Positions 49,361 through 58,185 of a DNA stretch of 64,000 bases are shown one piece after another. The position numbers were made by a program, and so were the translations under genes. Position 1 is the first letter of the stretch. Each line of letters begins with the position of its first letter. The notes under the pieces are model-generated. The model was not told where the DNA came from and did not search any database. It saw nothing but the letters and a program-made list of their open reading frames with translations. This stretch comes from Micromonospora terminaliae (GTDB lineage Bacteria; Actinomycetota; Actinomycetes; Mycobacteriales; Micromonosporaceae): assembly GCF_009671205.1 (NCBI RefSeq), contig NZ_CP045309.1, positions 3,038,001 through 3,102,000 of the forward strand. The letters are read 5' to 3'.

Positions 49361-50836
49361 ATGGGTGACGGCAACGGGACCGTGGTCATCGGGGCGGGGC
49401 CCGCGGGGCTGACCGCCGCGTACGAGCTGCTCGGGCACGGCGAGGAGGTCCGCGTCTACGAGGCCGACGACGTGGTCGGCGGGATCAGCCGCACCGTGGA
49501 GCGGGACGGCTGGCGGTTCGACATCGGCGGGCACCGGTTCTTCACGAAGGTCTCCCGGGTGGAGGACTTCTGGCACGAGATCCTGCCCGACGAGGACTTC
49601 CTGCTCCGGCCGCGGATGAGCCGCATCTACTACCGGGGCGCGCTCTACGACTACCCGCTCAACGCGAGCAACGCCCTGCGCAACCTCGGCCTGCTGGAGG
49701 CGCTGCGCTGCGTCGGGTCGTACGGGCGGGCCCGGCTGCGCCCGCCGAAGGACCAGTCGCACTTCGAGGGGTGGGTGTCGGCCCGGTTCGGCTGGCGGCT
49801 CTACTCGATCTTCTTCAAGACGTACACGGAGAAGGTCTGGGGGATGCCGGCCGACCAGTTGCAGGCGGACTGGGCCGCCCAGCGGATCAAGAACCTGTCG
49901 CTGTCCACCGCGGTGCTCAACGCGCTGCTGCCCAAGCGCAACCGCAAGGACGTGACCAGCCTGATCGAGGAGTTCCAGTACCCGAAGCACGGCCCCGGCA
50001 TGATGTGGGAGCGCTGCACCGAGGAGGTGGAGAAGCGCGGCGGCACGGTGCGCACCAACACCTGGGTGACCGAGGTGCACCGGGACCCGGCCGGGCGGCG
50101 GGCCACCGCCGTCACGGTGGTCGACGCCGGTGGCGAGCGCACCGAGCCGGCCGATCACGTGATCTCGTCGATGCCGATCTCCGCGCTGGTGCGGGCCATG
50201 CGCCCCGAGGCCCCCGCCGAGGTGCGGGCCGCGGCCGACGACCTGCGGTACCGGGACTTCCTGACCGTGGCGCTGGTGGTGCCCGAGGAGTTCTCCTTCC
50301 CGGACAACTGGATCTACGTGCACGACCCGGCAGCCAAGGTGGGCCGGATCCAGAACTTCGGCTCCTGGTCGCCGTACCTCGTCAAGGACGGGCGGACCTG
50401 CCTGGGGCTGGAGTACTTCGTGTTCGAGGACGACGAGATGTGGCGGACCCCGGACGCGGACCTGGTCGCCTTCGCCACCGCCGAACTGGAGCGGCTGGGC
50501 CTGGTCCGGCCCGGCTGCGTGGAGGCCGGCTACGTGGTCCGGATGCCGAAGGCGTACCCGGTCTACGACGAGCGCTACCAGCGCAACATCGACGTCATCC
50601 GGGACTGGCTGGCCCGGGAGGTGCCGAACGTGCACCCGGTGGGCCGCAACGGGATGCACCGCTACAACAACGCCGACCACTCGATGCTCACCGCGATGCT
50701 GGCCGCCGAGAACATCGCGCACGGCGCCGGCCACGACGTCTGGACGGTCAACGTCGAGCAGGACTACCACGAGCAGCGGACGCCGTCGCGGCACGGCACC
50801 GGCCGGGACGCCCCGGTCGTGCCGGCCCGCCGGTAA
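49361..50836 (+). CDS. FAD-dependent oxidoreductase, UGM/phytoene-desaturase-like
   Basis: A 491-residue flavoprotein. The FAD fold is VVIGAGPAGLTAAYELLGHG with VYEADDVVGGISRT and the strongly conserved FDIGGHRFFTKVSRVEDFW. Then come RPRMSRIYYRGALYDYPLNA, FFKTYTEKVWGMPADQLQAD and C-terminal GRNGMHRYNNADHSMLTAML. This is the group annotated in polysaccharide clusters as UDP-galactopyranose-mutase-like or protoporphyrinogen-oxidase-like. A flavin-dependent sugar-nucleotide rearrangement is plausible but unproven. The ATG has a GGGGGG run ten bases upstream. Confidence 0.82.
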   Translation: MGDGNGTVVIGAGPAGLTAAYELLGHGEEVRVYEADDVVGGISRTVERDGWRFDIGGHRFFTKVSRVEDFWHEILPDEDFLLRPRMSRIYYRGALYDYPLNASNALRNLGLLEALRCVGSYGRARLRPPKDQSHFEGWVSARFGWRLYSIFFKTYTEKVWGMPADQLQADWAAQRIKNLSLSTAVLNALLPKRNRKDVTSLIEEFQYPKHGPGMMWERCTEEVEKRGGTVRTNTWVTEVHRDPAGRRATAVTVVDAGGERTEPADHVISSMPISALVRAMRPEAPAEVRAAADDLRYRDFLTVALVVPEEFSFPDNWIYVHDPAAKVGRIQNFGSWSPYLVKDGRTCLGLEYFVFEDDEMWRTPDADLVAFATAELERLGLVRPGCVEAGYVVRMPKAYPVYDERYQRNIDVIRDWLAREVPNVHPVGRNGMHRYNNADHSMLTAMLAAENIAHGAGHDVWTVNVEQDYHEQRTPSRHGTGRDAPVVPARR

Positions 50837-50904
50837 GGCCCGGGCGTGAGCGTGGTCATAACGGCTGGACGACCGGGGCGGCGCTGCTGCTAGCCTTCTC
50901 GGCA

Positions 50905-51016
50905 GGTCATGAGCGCCAGCGCCAAGCCCCGGCTCGCTGGCCGGCAACCCTCCTCCGCGGTGGGGTGCCCCGGGTGAGGACCAGGCACCGGCAGCCGCCG
51001 GTGCAAGCGTGGCCTG
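50905..51016 (+). promoter_or_regulatory. SAM-IV riboswitch
   Basis: The segment has the S-adenosylmethionine riboswitch core GGCAACC followed by GGTGCCCCGG, which pair to form P3 around a TCCTCCGCGG loop. GCCAGCG and CGCTGGC enclose a CCAAGCCCCGG loop (P2 and pseudoknot). GGTC at 50905 pairs with GACC near 50979 to close P1. A downstream CACCGGC/GCCGGTG hairpin and GCAAGCG complete the SAM-IV pattern, a class found mainly in actinobacteria. It should lower expression of the downstream transporter when SAM is plentiful. The CCTGG/CCAGG hairpin at 51013-51025 may be part of the expression platform. Confidence 0.87.
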
Positions 51017-51047
51017 GTACCCAGGTCATCACCGACCAGAGGGAACC

Positions 51048-51179
51048 ATGTCTGCTCAGCTCCGCACCCCGCCCGCCGACGGCATCGCCTATCCGGCGCG
51101 TTTCGCGCTGGTCAAGCGGCGGCACGTCGACCTGATGCGGGTGTGCAGCGACGCCTGTCGCCGCGCCGACGCGCGCTGA
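51048..51179 (+). CDS. 43-residue leader peptide between riboswitch and transporter
   Basis: A short frame with its own ribosome site (GAGGGAACC-ATG). It encodes a basic peptide with FALVKRRHVDLMRVCSDACR near the end. The RRHVDLxRVxSxxCR pattern recurs in short open frames upstream of sulfur-assimilation and transport genes in actinomycetes. The two Cys codons (TGC and TGT, four codons apart) could allow Cys-tRNA-dependent ribosome pausing. It ends 103 bp before the substrate-binding gene. I regard it as a translated attenuator, not a functional protein. Confidence 0.72.
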   Translation: MSAQLRTPPADGIAYPARFALVKRRHVDLMRVCSDACRRADAR

Positions 51180-51282
51180 GCGCCACTCCCCCACCTTTTC
51201 CGCGCCATCCCTTCCGGTGCGCCCGCCTCGGGCGTGCCGTCGGCGGCGTGCACCCACGCCGCCTGAGACCCAGGAGACACCT

Positions 51283-52140
51283 GTGCGAATCCGTTCCGCC
51301 CTGACCCGCGCCGCCGCGCTCGGCGCCGCCGCCGTGCTCGCCGCCACCGCCCTCACCGCCTGCGGCGACGACGCCTCCACCAGCGAGGCCGCCAACCCGT
51401 ACGGCCTGCTCCAGGCCGGCGTGCTGCGGGCCGGCACGCTCACCGACGCCCCGCCGAACGTGTACCTGAAGGACGGCAAGTTCACCGGCTTCGACAACGA
51501 CCTGCTCACCGCGGTCGCCGCGAAGGCCGGCCTCAAGGTGGAGTTCGTGGGCACCGACTTCTCCGCCCTGCTCGCCCAGGTCAACAACCACAAGTTCGAC
51601 GTGGGCAGCTCCTCCATTACCATCACCGAGGCCCGGAAGAAGACCGTCGACTTCGGCAACGGCTACGACTTCGGCTACTTCGGCCTGGACGTGCCGGCCG
51701 GCTCCGCGATCAGCGGCTTCGACCAGCTCGCCGGCAAGCGGGTGGTCGTCGTGCAGGGCACCGTGCAGGACGACTACGCCACCCGGGAGAACCTGAACCC
51801 GGTCCGGGTGCCCGACTACAACGGCGCGATCAACCAGCTCAAGGCCGGCACCGCCGACGCCTGGATCGCCCCGGCCGAGATCGGCGACACGTCGGCCGCG
51901 GACAGCGGTGGCAAGATCAAGGTGGCGGCGAAGCAGCTCAGCCCGGCCCCGACCGCGTACGCGGTGGCCAAGGGCAACGACAAGCTCCGCGAGGCGCTGA
52001 ACAAGGCCCTCGACGAGGTGATCGCCGACGGGACGTGGAGCAAGCTCCAGGCGCAGTACTACCCCGGCCGGCCGATCCCGGCCGACTTCAAGCCGGGCAG
52101 CGGCACCGTCGCCGTGCCGTCGCCGTCGGCGGCTTCCTGA
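51283..52140 (+). CDS. Polar amino-acid ABC substrate-binding lipoprotein
   Basis: A 285-residue family 3 binding protein. The signal peptide ends ATALTAC with lipidated Cys27. The mature part has [60 protein letters not shown] and [19 protein letters not shown], typical of cystine, glutamine or arginine binding proteins. The GTG has AGGAGACACCT. Regulation by a SAM riboswitch and a Cys-containing leader points to cystine, methionine or a related sulfur compound. Confidence 0.88.
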   Translation: MRIRSALTRAAALGAAAVLAATALTACGDDASTSEAANPYGLLQAGVLRAGTLTDAPPNVYLKDGKFTGFDNDLLTAVAAKAGLKVEFVGTDFSALLAQVNNHKFDVGSSSITITEARKKTVDFGNGYDFGYFGLDVPAGSAISGFDQLAGKRVVVVQGTVQDDYATRENLNPVRVPDYNGAINQLKAGTADAWIAPAEIGDTSAADSGGKIKVAAKQLSPAPTAYAVAKGNDKLREALNKALDEVIADGTWSKLQAQYYPGRPIPADFKPGSGTVAVPSPSAAS

Positions 52141-52167
52141 CCGGAACGATCGATTCGAGCGGGGCGG

Positions 52168-52956
52168 ATGCGAGACATGGATCCACTGAGCACCCTGTGG
52201 GAGACCTTCTTCGACTGGGACGCCATGCGCGAGGCGCTGCCCGAGATGGTGACCGTCGGGCTGCCCAACACGCTGATCCTGGCGGTCTCCGCCGCCCTGC
52301 TCGGCTCGGTGCTGGGCATGCTGCTGGCCGTCGCCGGCATCTCGCGTACCCGCTGGTTGCGGTGGCCGGCGCGGGTCTACACCGACGTGTTCCGCGGCCT
52401 GCCGGCGGCCGCGACCATCCTGCTCATCGGCGTCGGCCTGGCGCCGCTGGGCATGCAGGTGTGGGGCCCGAACCCCTACCCGCTGGGCGTGCTGGCGCTG
52501 TCCCTGATCGCCGCGGCCTACATCGGCGAGATCTTCCGGGCCGGCATCCAGAGCGTGGAGGCCGCCCAGCTGGAGGGGGCCCGCGCGCTCGGCTTCTCCT
52601 GGGGCGAGGCCATGCGCCTGGTCATCGTCCCGCAGGGCGTACGCCGGGTGCTGCCGGCCTGGGTCAACCAGCTCATCGCGCTGATCAAGGACTCCAGCCT
52701 GGTCTACTTCCTCGGCCTGGTGGCCAGCCAGCGGGAGCTGTTCCGGATCGGCCAGGACTACGCGGCCACCACCGGCAACGAGTCCGCGTTGCTGCTGGCC
52801 GGCCTGTTCTACCTGCTGCTGACCGTGCCGCTGACCCACGCCGTCAACTGGATCGACCGGCGGCTGCGGCAGGGCCGGGCCGTGGCCGCCCCCGACCTCG
52901 ACGTCGAGCTCGACCCCGCCGGCGCGCCGGCGCCGGCCGGAAAGGACCCGCGATGA
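52168..52956 (+). CDS. Polar amino-acid ABC permease
   Basis: A 262-residue HisM/GlnP-type permease. The conserved cytoplasmic loop is [35 protein letters not shown], and [20 protein letters not shown] and [15 protein letters not shown] are also family markers. About five helices. It is unusual in extending about 35 residues past the last helix in an acidic, Pro-rich tail. The ATG at 52168 could instead be one three codons later. The stop overlaps the ATPase ATG. Confidence 0.9.
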   Translation: MRDMDPLSTLWETFFDWDAMREALPEMVTVGLPNTLILAVSAALLGSVLGMLLAVAGISRTRWLRWPARVYTDVFRGLPAAATILLIGVGLAPLGMQVWGPNPYPLGVLALSLIAAAYIGEIFRAGIQSVEAAQLEGARALGFSWGEAMRLVIVPQGVRRVLPAWVNQLIALIKDSSLVYFLGLVASQRELFRIGQDYAATTGNESALLLAGLFYLLLTVPLTHAVNWIDRRLRQGRAVAAPDLDVELDPAGAPAPAGKDPR

Positions 52957-53696
52957 GCACCGCCACCGCCACCTCGGTCAGCCTGGCCGTCCGCGACGTG
53001 CACCTGGCCTTCGGGCGGCACCAGGTGCTGCGCGGCGCCGACCTGGAGGTGGCCCGGGGCGGGACGGCCTGTGTGATCGGCCCGTCCGGCTCCGGCAAGT
53101 CGACCCTGCTGCGGACGATCAACCGGCTCATCGAGCCGGACCGGGGTGACGTGCTGCTGGACGGGCGCAGCGTGCTGGGCGACGACCCGGACGCGCTGCG
53201 CCAGCGCATCGGCATGGTGTTCCAGCAGTTCAACCTGTTCCCGCACATGACCGTGCTGCGCAACCTCACGCTCGCGCTGCGCAAGCTCAAGAAGCTGCCC
53301 GAGGACGAGGCCGTGCAGGTCGCCCGGGCCCAGCTCGACCTGGTCGGGCTGGCCCACAAGGCCGACGTACGGCCGGCGCAGCTGTCCGGCGGTCAGCAGC
53401 AGCGGGTGGCCATCGCCCGGGCCCTCGCGCTGCGGCCGCAGGTGATGCTCTTCGACGAGGCCACCTCGGCGCTTGACCCGGAGCTGGTCAAGGGCGTGCT
53501 CGGGGTGATGGCCGACCTCGCGGCCGCCGGCATGACCATGGTGGTGGTCACGCACGAGATGGGCTTCGCCCGCGAGGTGGCCGACACGGTGGCGTTCATG
53601 GACGCCGGCGTCGTACTGGAGGCCGGCCCACCGGCCGCCGTCTTCGAGGCTCCGGAGCACCCGCGGCTGCGCCGCTTCCTGTCCCAGGTGCTCTGA
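52953..53696 (+). CDS. Polar amino-acid ABC ATPase
   Basis: A 247-residue ATPase of the GlnQ/HisP family. Walker A is GPSGSGKST, the Q-loop [19 protein letters not shown] is characteristic, signature [16 protein letters not shown], Walker [16 protein letters not shown] and switch [15 protein letters not shown]. The ATG overlaps the permease stop (ATGA). Together with the two preceding genes it makes a complete importer under the SAM-IV element. Confidence 0.94.
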   Translation: MSTATATSVSLAVRDVHLAFGRHQVLRGADLEVARGGTACVIGPSGSGKSTLLRTINRLIEPDRGDVLLDGRSVLGDDPDALRQRIGMVFQQFNLFPHMTVLRNLTLALRKLKKLPEDEAVQVARAQLDLVGLAHKADVRPAQLSGGQQQRVAIARALALRPQVMLFDEATSALDPELVKGVLGVMADLAAAGMTMVVVTHEMGFAREVADTVAFMDAGVVLEAGPPAAVFEAPEHPRLRRFLSQVL

Positions 53697-53829
53697 CCTC
53701 GACCGTCCGGCGGGGTCGGCACCCGAGTGGACGCTCCGGTTACGACGATCAACTTCCCGGGTAGGAGCCCGTACGGCCGGAACGGAGAGTCCGTGGGTGC
53801 GCCGGTCCGTACAGGGGAGGACGGCGCCG

Positions 53830-54942
53830 GTGCGCGACTGGTGGAAGGCCGCCGTGGGGCGGCTGCGACAGGCGTGGGTGCCGGTGGTGGAGGGCGCGCT
53901 CGCCGCGACCGTCGCCTGGCTGATCGCCGCGCGGCTGATCGGCCATCCGGACCCGTTCTTCGCGCCGAGCGCGGCGCTGATCGTGCTGGGCGAGTCGCGG
54001 GGCCAGCGGGTACGGCAGACCATCGAGCTGGTGCTCGGGGTGGCCGGCGGGGTGCTCGTCGCCGACCTCGTGGTGCACGCCCTCGGCTCCGGCACGGCGA
54101 CCATGCTCCTCGTCCTGCTGCTCACCCTGGGCGGCACGGTGGCGGCCGGGGCGAGCAGCACCCTGGTCATCCAGACCACGGTCTCCGCGCTCTACCTGGT
54201 GGTGGTCGCCGCGCCGAAGGGCGAGTTCACCCCGTTCCGGTTCGTCGACGCGCTGGTCGGCGGGGCGGTCGCCCTCGCCGCGAGCCAGCTCGTGGTGGCC
54301 CGGGACCCGCTGGCCCCGCTGGTCGCCGAGGCCCGCCGGACGTACACCGACCTCGCCGACCTGCTCGACCGGGTGAACGCCGCGCTGGAGCGTTGCGACG
54401 CCGAGGCCGCCCAGGCGGCGCTGGACCGGGCCCGGGAGCTGGACGGCTGTGTGGAACGCCTGGGGTCCGCGGTGCGGGCGTGCGCCGAGACGCTGCGGCT
54501 GCGGGTCCGCCGCCGCCGGCACCTCGGCCAGCTCGAACAGGTCGAGGCGACCGTCCGGCAGCTCGACTACGCGGCCCGTGACATCCGGGTGCTGGCCCGC
54601 AACGGAGCCGCCCTGGCCCGGCTGCACACCGCCACCCCGCCCGAGCTGGGCGCGGCGATCCGCTCCCTCGCCGAGGCGGTACGCGCCGCCGGCGCGGCCC
54701 TGGCCGACGACCTCACCGGCCAGGACGCCGGCCGGCACGTCACCCGCGCCGACGAGGCCGCTCTGGACGCGGTCCGGATCGGCGCCGAGCTGCTGGCGTC
54801 CGACCCGCCGCTGCCCGTGGTCATGATCGTCGGGCAGATCCGGGCCACCGCCATCGACCTGTTGCGCGGGGTCGGCGAGGACGGCGGGGCGGTGCTCAAC
54901 CGGGTCGACGAGGCGCTCGGCCTGCCGGCACCGGCGTCCTGA
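53830..54942 (+). CDS. FUSC-family inner-membrane protein (second copy)
   Basis: A 370-residue paralogue of the protein at 1608-2789. Shared segments include WVPVVEGALAATVAWLIAAR, HPDPFFAPSAALIVLGESRG, FTPFRFVDALVGGAVALAAS and the C-terminal RRRRHLGQLEQVEATVRQLD and MIVGQIRATAIDLLRGV. The GTG at 53830 is chosen because GGGGAGGACGG lies upstream; a GTG 33 bp earlier would add 11 residues. About six N-terminal helices precede a soluble helical domain. The substrate is unknown. It is separated by 16 bp from the convergent RibD-like gene. Confidence 0.82.
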   Translation: MRDWWKAAVGRLRQAWVPVVEGALAATVAWLIAARLIGHPDPFFAPSAALIVLGESRGQRVRQTIELVLGVAGGVLVADLVVHALGSGTATMLLVLLLTLGGTVAAGASSTLVIQTTVSALYLVVVAAPKGEFTPFRFVDALVGGAVALAASQLVVARDPLAPLVAEARRTYTDLADLLDRVNAALERCDAEAAQAALDRARELDGCVERLGSAVRACAETLRLRVRRRRHLGQLEQVEATVRQLDYAARDIRVLARNGAALARLHTATPPELGAAIRSLAEAVRAAGAALADDLTGQDAGRHVTRADEAALDAVRIGAELLASDPPLPVVMIVGQIRATAIDLLRGVGEDGGAVLNRVDEALGLPAPAS

Positions 54943-54957
54943 ACGGCCGGCGGGCCG

Positions 54958-55647
54958 CTAGCCGGGGCAGCGGTCGGAGAGGGCGTAGCGGGTGAGCACC
55001 ACGTCGCCGATCTGGCGGACCTCGACGACCCGCGCCCGGCGACCCGGGTGCCACGGGAAGCGGCCGTCCCCGACGAAGCGGGGCGCCCGCCGGTCGCCCA
55101 CGAAGAACGGCGCGACCACCAGGTGCAGCTCGTCGGCGACACCGGCGGTGAGGAACTGGCAGTGCACGCTGCCACCGCCCTCCACCATGAGCCGGGCGAC
55201 GCCCCGCCCGGCCAGGTCGCCCAGGACCGCCTCGGGGGTGACCGGGTCACCCGCGTCGACCACGGTGGCCACGGCGCCGACCTGCTCCCGGGTCTTCTCC
55301 GCCACGCCGCTCGGGCAGTAGACCAGCTTCGCCCCGTCGCCCATGGTGAAGAACCGGGCGGCCGGGTCGAGGTCGCCGCTGGCCGTGACGGTGACCTTCA
55401 CGGGGCACGGCGGCAGGCCGCGCCCCACCCGCTCGGCCCGCCGCCGCTCGCTGCGCACCAGCAGCCGCGGGTCGTCGCGGCGGACCGTGGCCGCGCCCAC
55501 CATGATCGCGTCGCAGCCGGCCCGGACCGCGTCGATCCGGTCCAGGTCGGCGTCGTTGGACAGCAGCAGCCGCTCGGCGGTGGCGTCGTCGATGTAGCCG
55601 TCGATCGACATCGCGCAGCTGAGCAGCACGTACGGCCGGCTGGTCAC
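54958..55647 (-). CDS. Stand-alone RibD-type pyrimidine reductase
   Basis: A 229-residue dihydrofolate-reductase-like protein matching the reductase half of RibD. LSCAMSIDGYIDD, then LDRIDAVRAGCDAIMVGAAT-VRRDDPRLLVR and RLMVEGGGSVHCQFL carry the NADPH and substrate motifs. The deaminase half is absent. In archaea and fungi such free reductases act on the undeaminated product of the GTP cyclohydrolase step. The GTG overlaps the GTP cyclohydrolase II stop by four bases, making the two a functional pair. It is the last gene of the seven-gene operon. Confidence 0.87.
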   Translation of the reverse strand: MTSRPYVLLSCAMSIDGYIDDATAERLLLSNDADLDRIDAVRAGCDAIMVGAATVRRDDPRLLVRSERRRAERVGRGLPPCPVKVTVTASGDLDPAARFFTMGDGAKLVYCPSGVAEKTREQVGAVATVVDAGDPVTPEAVLGDLAGRGVARLMVEGGGSVHCQFLTAGVADELHLVVAPFFVGDRRAPRFVGDGRFPWHPGRRARVVEVRQIGDVVLTRYALSDRCPG

Positions 55648-56279
55648 GGCACGAACGGCAGGTCGAGGGCATGGTCGGCGCGGGTCACCTTGGCCGCCAG
55701 GTAACCCGCGTTCGCCGGGGACAGGTGCACGCCGGTGAGCACCCGGTCGACCACCGTGACGCCCAGCCGCTCGAGCTGGGCCGCCTTGTCCGGGTTGTTG
55801 CTGAGCAGGGCCACCCGGCTCACGCCCAGCGCGGCGAGCATCTGCGCGGCCACCGTGTAGTCGCGCTCGTCGGGGCCGCGGCCGAGCGCCACGTTGGCCT
55901 CGTAGGTGTCCAGGCCGTCGTCCTGCAGCGCGTACGCGTCGAGCTTGGCGTAGAGGCCGATGCCCCGGCCCTCCTGGCGCAGGTAGAGCAGGTAACCGCC
56001 GGCGTCGGCGATCCGCTCGACCGCCTCGCGCAGCTGGGGGCCGCAGTCGCAGCGCTGGCTGCCGAACACGTCCCCGGTCAGGCACTCGCTGTGCGGGCGG
56101 ACCAGCGGTGGGGAGGAGTCCGGGTCGCGCCGCTCACCGAGCCCGATGGCGAGGTGCTCGCGGCCGTCGACCAGGCCGTGGAAGGAGTGCACCCGGGCGG
56201 TGGTCACGTAGCCGTCCGGAAACCGCAGAGGAACCGTGACCTGGGTCCGGAGCGTCGCGGTGGGCAGAGCTTCGTCCAT
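55644..56279 (-). CDS. GTP cyclohydrolase II
   Basis: A 211-residue RibA-type enzyme that opens GTP to a diaminopyrimidine ribosyl phosphate, formate and pyrophosphate. Zinc ligands are Cys66, Cys77 and Cys79 in HSECLTGDVFGSQRCDCG. LRQEGRGIGLYAKLDAYALQ gives the phosphate loop and Tyr116, the residue equivalent to E. coli Tyr105 by alignment. RVALLSNNPDKAAQLERLGV follows. It lacks the DHBP synthase domain of dual RibBA proteins and is not with other riboflavin genes, so it is probably a paralogue serving this operon. GAAGGAGAAGC precedes the ATG. Confidence 0.92.
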   Translation of the reverse strand: MDEALPTATLRTQVTVPLRFPDGYVTTARVHSFHGLVDGREHLAIGLGERRDPDSSPPLVRPHSECLTGDVFGSQRCDCGPQLREAVERIADAGGYLLYLRQEGRGIGLYAKLDAYALQDDGLDTYEANVALGRGPDERDYTVAAQMLAALGVSRVALLSNNPDKAAQLERLGVTVVDRVLTGVHLSPANAGYLAAKVTRADHALDLPFVP

Positions 56280-56348
56280 GCTTCTCCTTCGTCCGCGGCG
56301 TGCCGGTGGGCCGGCGACGCACACCTCGCACCCTCACCGTAGGCGGGA

Positions 56349-57320
56349 TCACCGACAGTCGCCGGGCTCCGGAGCCGGACGGCGGCGGACCAGCAGCACC
56401 GCGGCGCCCGGCAGGCTGGCCACCAGGACCAGCGCGCCGTAGACCGTGCCCGTGGCGACGCCCTGCGCCGCGGTGAGGCCGGCCGCGGCGAACGCCCAGG
56501 CGGCGACCCCCTCGCGCGGCCCGAAGCCGCCCACGTTGGTCGGCAGCCCCATGGCGAGCAGGGCCAGCAGGGTCAGCGGAACGAGCCGGGACAGCGGCGC
56601 GTCGGCGCCCGCGGTGCGCGCCGCCAGCACGAAGGTGGCCAGGTGGCCGACCACCACCACGGCCGAGGCCCCCACCACGCCCAGCCAGGTCCGCCGGGCG
56701 AGCAGCCCGGCCCGGACGTCGGCGACCGCGGTGCGCGCCGCGCGGGCCCAGCGGGACGCGCCGGAGCGGGGCACGGCACGGGCGGCCAGTGCCAGCGCCA
56801 GCGCGACGACCGCCAGCCCGGCGGCGACCGCCGGCAGGTAGGGCCGGACCGGGGACGGCAGCGCCGCCAGCACGGCCACCGCGATGACCAGCTGGACCAC
56901 CTGACCGGCCGTGCGCTCCCACACCACGGCGCGGACACCCCGGGCCACGTCTCCGGCGTCCCGGCCGTGCCGCACCGCCCGGTGCACGTCGCCGAGCACC
57001 CCGCCCGGCAGGGTGGAGTTCAGGAAGACCGCCCGGTAGCAGTGCGCCACGGCGGCCCGCAGCGGCAGCCGTACGCCCAGCCCGCCGGCGACAAGCGACC
57101 AGCGCCAGGCGCAGCAGACGGTGGTGACCGCGCCGATGGCGAGCGCGGCGGCCAGCGCCGGCGCGTCGATCAGCCGCAGCCCGGCCAGGAACGGGCCGGT
57201 GCCGACCGACCAGACCAGCGCGGCGAGCACCGCGACCCCGGCGAGCGGCCGGGCCCAGGCCCAGAACGACCGGGCGGGCGCGGCGGCCGGAACGGGCCCG
57301 GCGACGACGGCGTGTGACAA
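56349..57320 (-). CDS. YbhN/LPG-synthase-type membrane protein (putative flippase)
   Basis: A 323-residue protein with about eight helices, of the family that includes the membrane domain of lysylphosphatidylglycerol synthase and AglD/YbhN. Marker segments are AVFLNSTLPGGVLGDVHRAV, VVWERTAGQVVQLVIAVAVL and MGLPTNVGGFGPREGVAAWA, where the conserved GG-x-GxRE-like motif lies. The family is thought to move lipids or lipid-linked sugars across the membrane. The start is TTG with GGGAGGACC upstream. Its place between a methyltransferase and GTP cyclohydrolase II implies a lipid-linked or membrane-delivered product. Confidence 0.82.
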   Translation of the reverse strand: MSHAVVAGPVPAAAPARSFWAWARPLAGVAVLAALVWSVGTGPFLAGLRLIDAPALAAALAIGAVTTVCCAWRWSLVAGGLGVRLPLRAAVAHCYRAVFLNSTLPGGVLGDVHRAVRHGRDAGDVARGVRAVVWERTAGQVVQLVIAVAVLAALPSPVRPYLPAVAAGLAVVALALALAARAVPRSGASRWARAARTAVADVRAGLLARRTWLGVVGASAVVVVGHLATFVLAARTAGADAPLSRLVPLTLLALLAMGLPTNVGGFGPREGVAAWAFAAAGLTAAQGVATGTVYGALVLVASLPGAAVLLVRRRPAPEPGDCR

Positions 57321-57372
57321 GAGTGGTCCTCCCTCGGTCCACCAGTTGTCACGTGCCGGCGGCCCGTCCGGT

Positions 57373-58185
57373 TCACCCGGCGAGCAGGTCGGCGTGGTGC
57401 AGCACCACCCGCAGCCGCCCGTCCGCCACCTCGGCGAGCCGCCGCTCCCGGTACGCCCCGGCCACGCCGGACAGGTCCGGGCGCTCCTCGACCGCCGCGC
57501 CGACCCAGCCGACCAGCCACTCCGCGATCAGCGCGGCCTGCTCCGGGCCGAGGCGCCACGGGCTGGGCCGGACCCGCACGGGTACGCCCCGGCGGCCGAA
57601 GGCCGCCACGGTGGCGTCCACGGCGTCCGGGCCGAGCAGGGCACGGCCGCCGGCCGTCCGCCGCTGGTGGGCGTTGAACGCGGCCTCGAACTCGGCGTCG
57701 AGCGGGTCGGCGGGGGTGAACCGGACCCGGCCCAGCACGCTGATCGCGAACAGGGCCGGGTGGCCGGCGCAGGCCGCCACGATCCGCTCGATCTCGTCGG
57801 CGGTCAGCATGTCCAGCAGCGCCGAGGCGGTGATCAGGTGGGCGTCGGCCAGGTCCGCGGCGCCCAGCCGGGTGATGTCGGAGCCCCGGGTCAGCACGGT
57901 GACCGGGCTGCCGTCGGCGGCGACGAGCTTCCCGGCGGCGGCCCGCGCCAGCAGGTCGGCGTCCCGTTCGTGCAGCACCCAGCGCTGGGGGCCGGGCAGC
58001 CGCGGGGCGAGCCAGCGGGCCATCGAGCCGGTGCCGCTGCCCAGGTCGTGCACGACGAGCGGCCGGTCGGCGGGCAGCCGGCGGCGGGCCGCGTCGAGCA
58101 GTTCGGCCGAGCGGGCGGCCGCGTCGGCGGGTTCGCGCAGCCGCAGCCAGTCCGCGAAGTCGGGGGGAAGCAGCGAGGTGGTCAT
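57373..58185 (-). CDS. SAM-dependent methyltransferase
   Basis: A 270-residue class I methyltransferase. Motif I is LVVHDLGSGTGSMARWLAPR; the acidic loop is WVLHERDADLL, and the post-I region ITASALLDMLTADEIERIVA replaces the usual catalytic strand. The end of the protein is Arg-rich (RERRLAEVADGRLRVVLHHA). No family-specific acceptor motif is visible, so the target (O, N or C) is open. The ATG overlaps the stop of the glycosyltransferase gene by four bases. Confidence 0.85.
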   Translation of the reverse strand: MTTSLLPPDFADWLRLREPADAAARSAELLDAARRRLPADRPLVVHDLGSGTGSMARWLAPRLPGPQRWVLHERDADLLARAAAGKLVAADGSPVTVLTRGSDITRLGAADLADAHLITASALLDMLTADEIERIVAACAGHPALFAISVLGRVRFTPADPLDAEFEAAFNAHQRRTAGGRALLGPDAVDATVAAFGRRGVPVRVRPSPWRLGPEQAALIAEWLVGWVGAAVEERPDLSGVAGAYRERRLAEVADGRLRVVLHHADLLAG

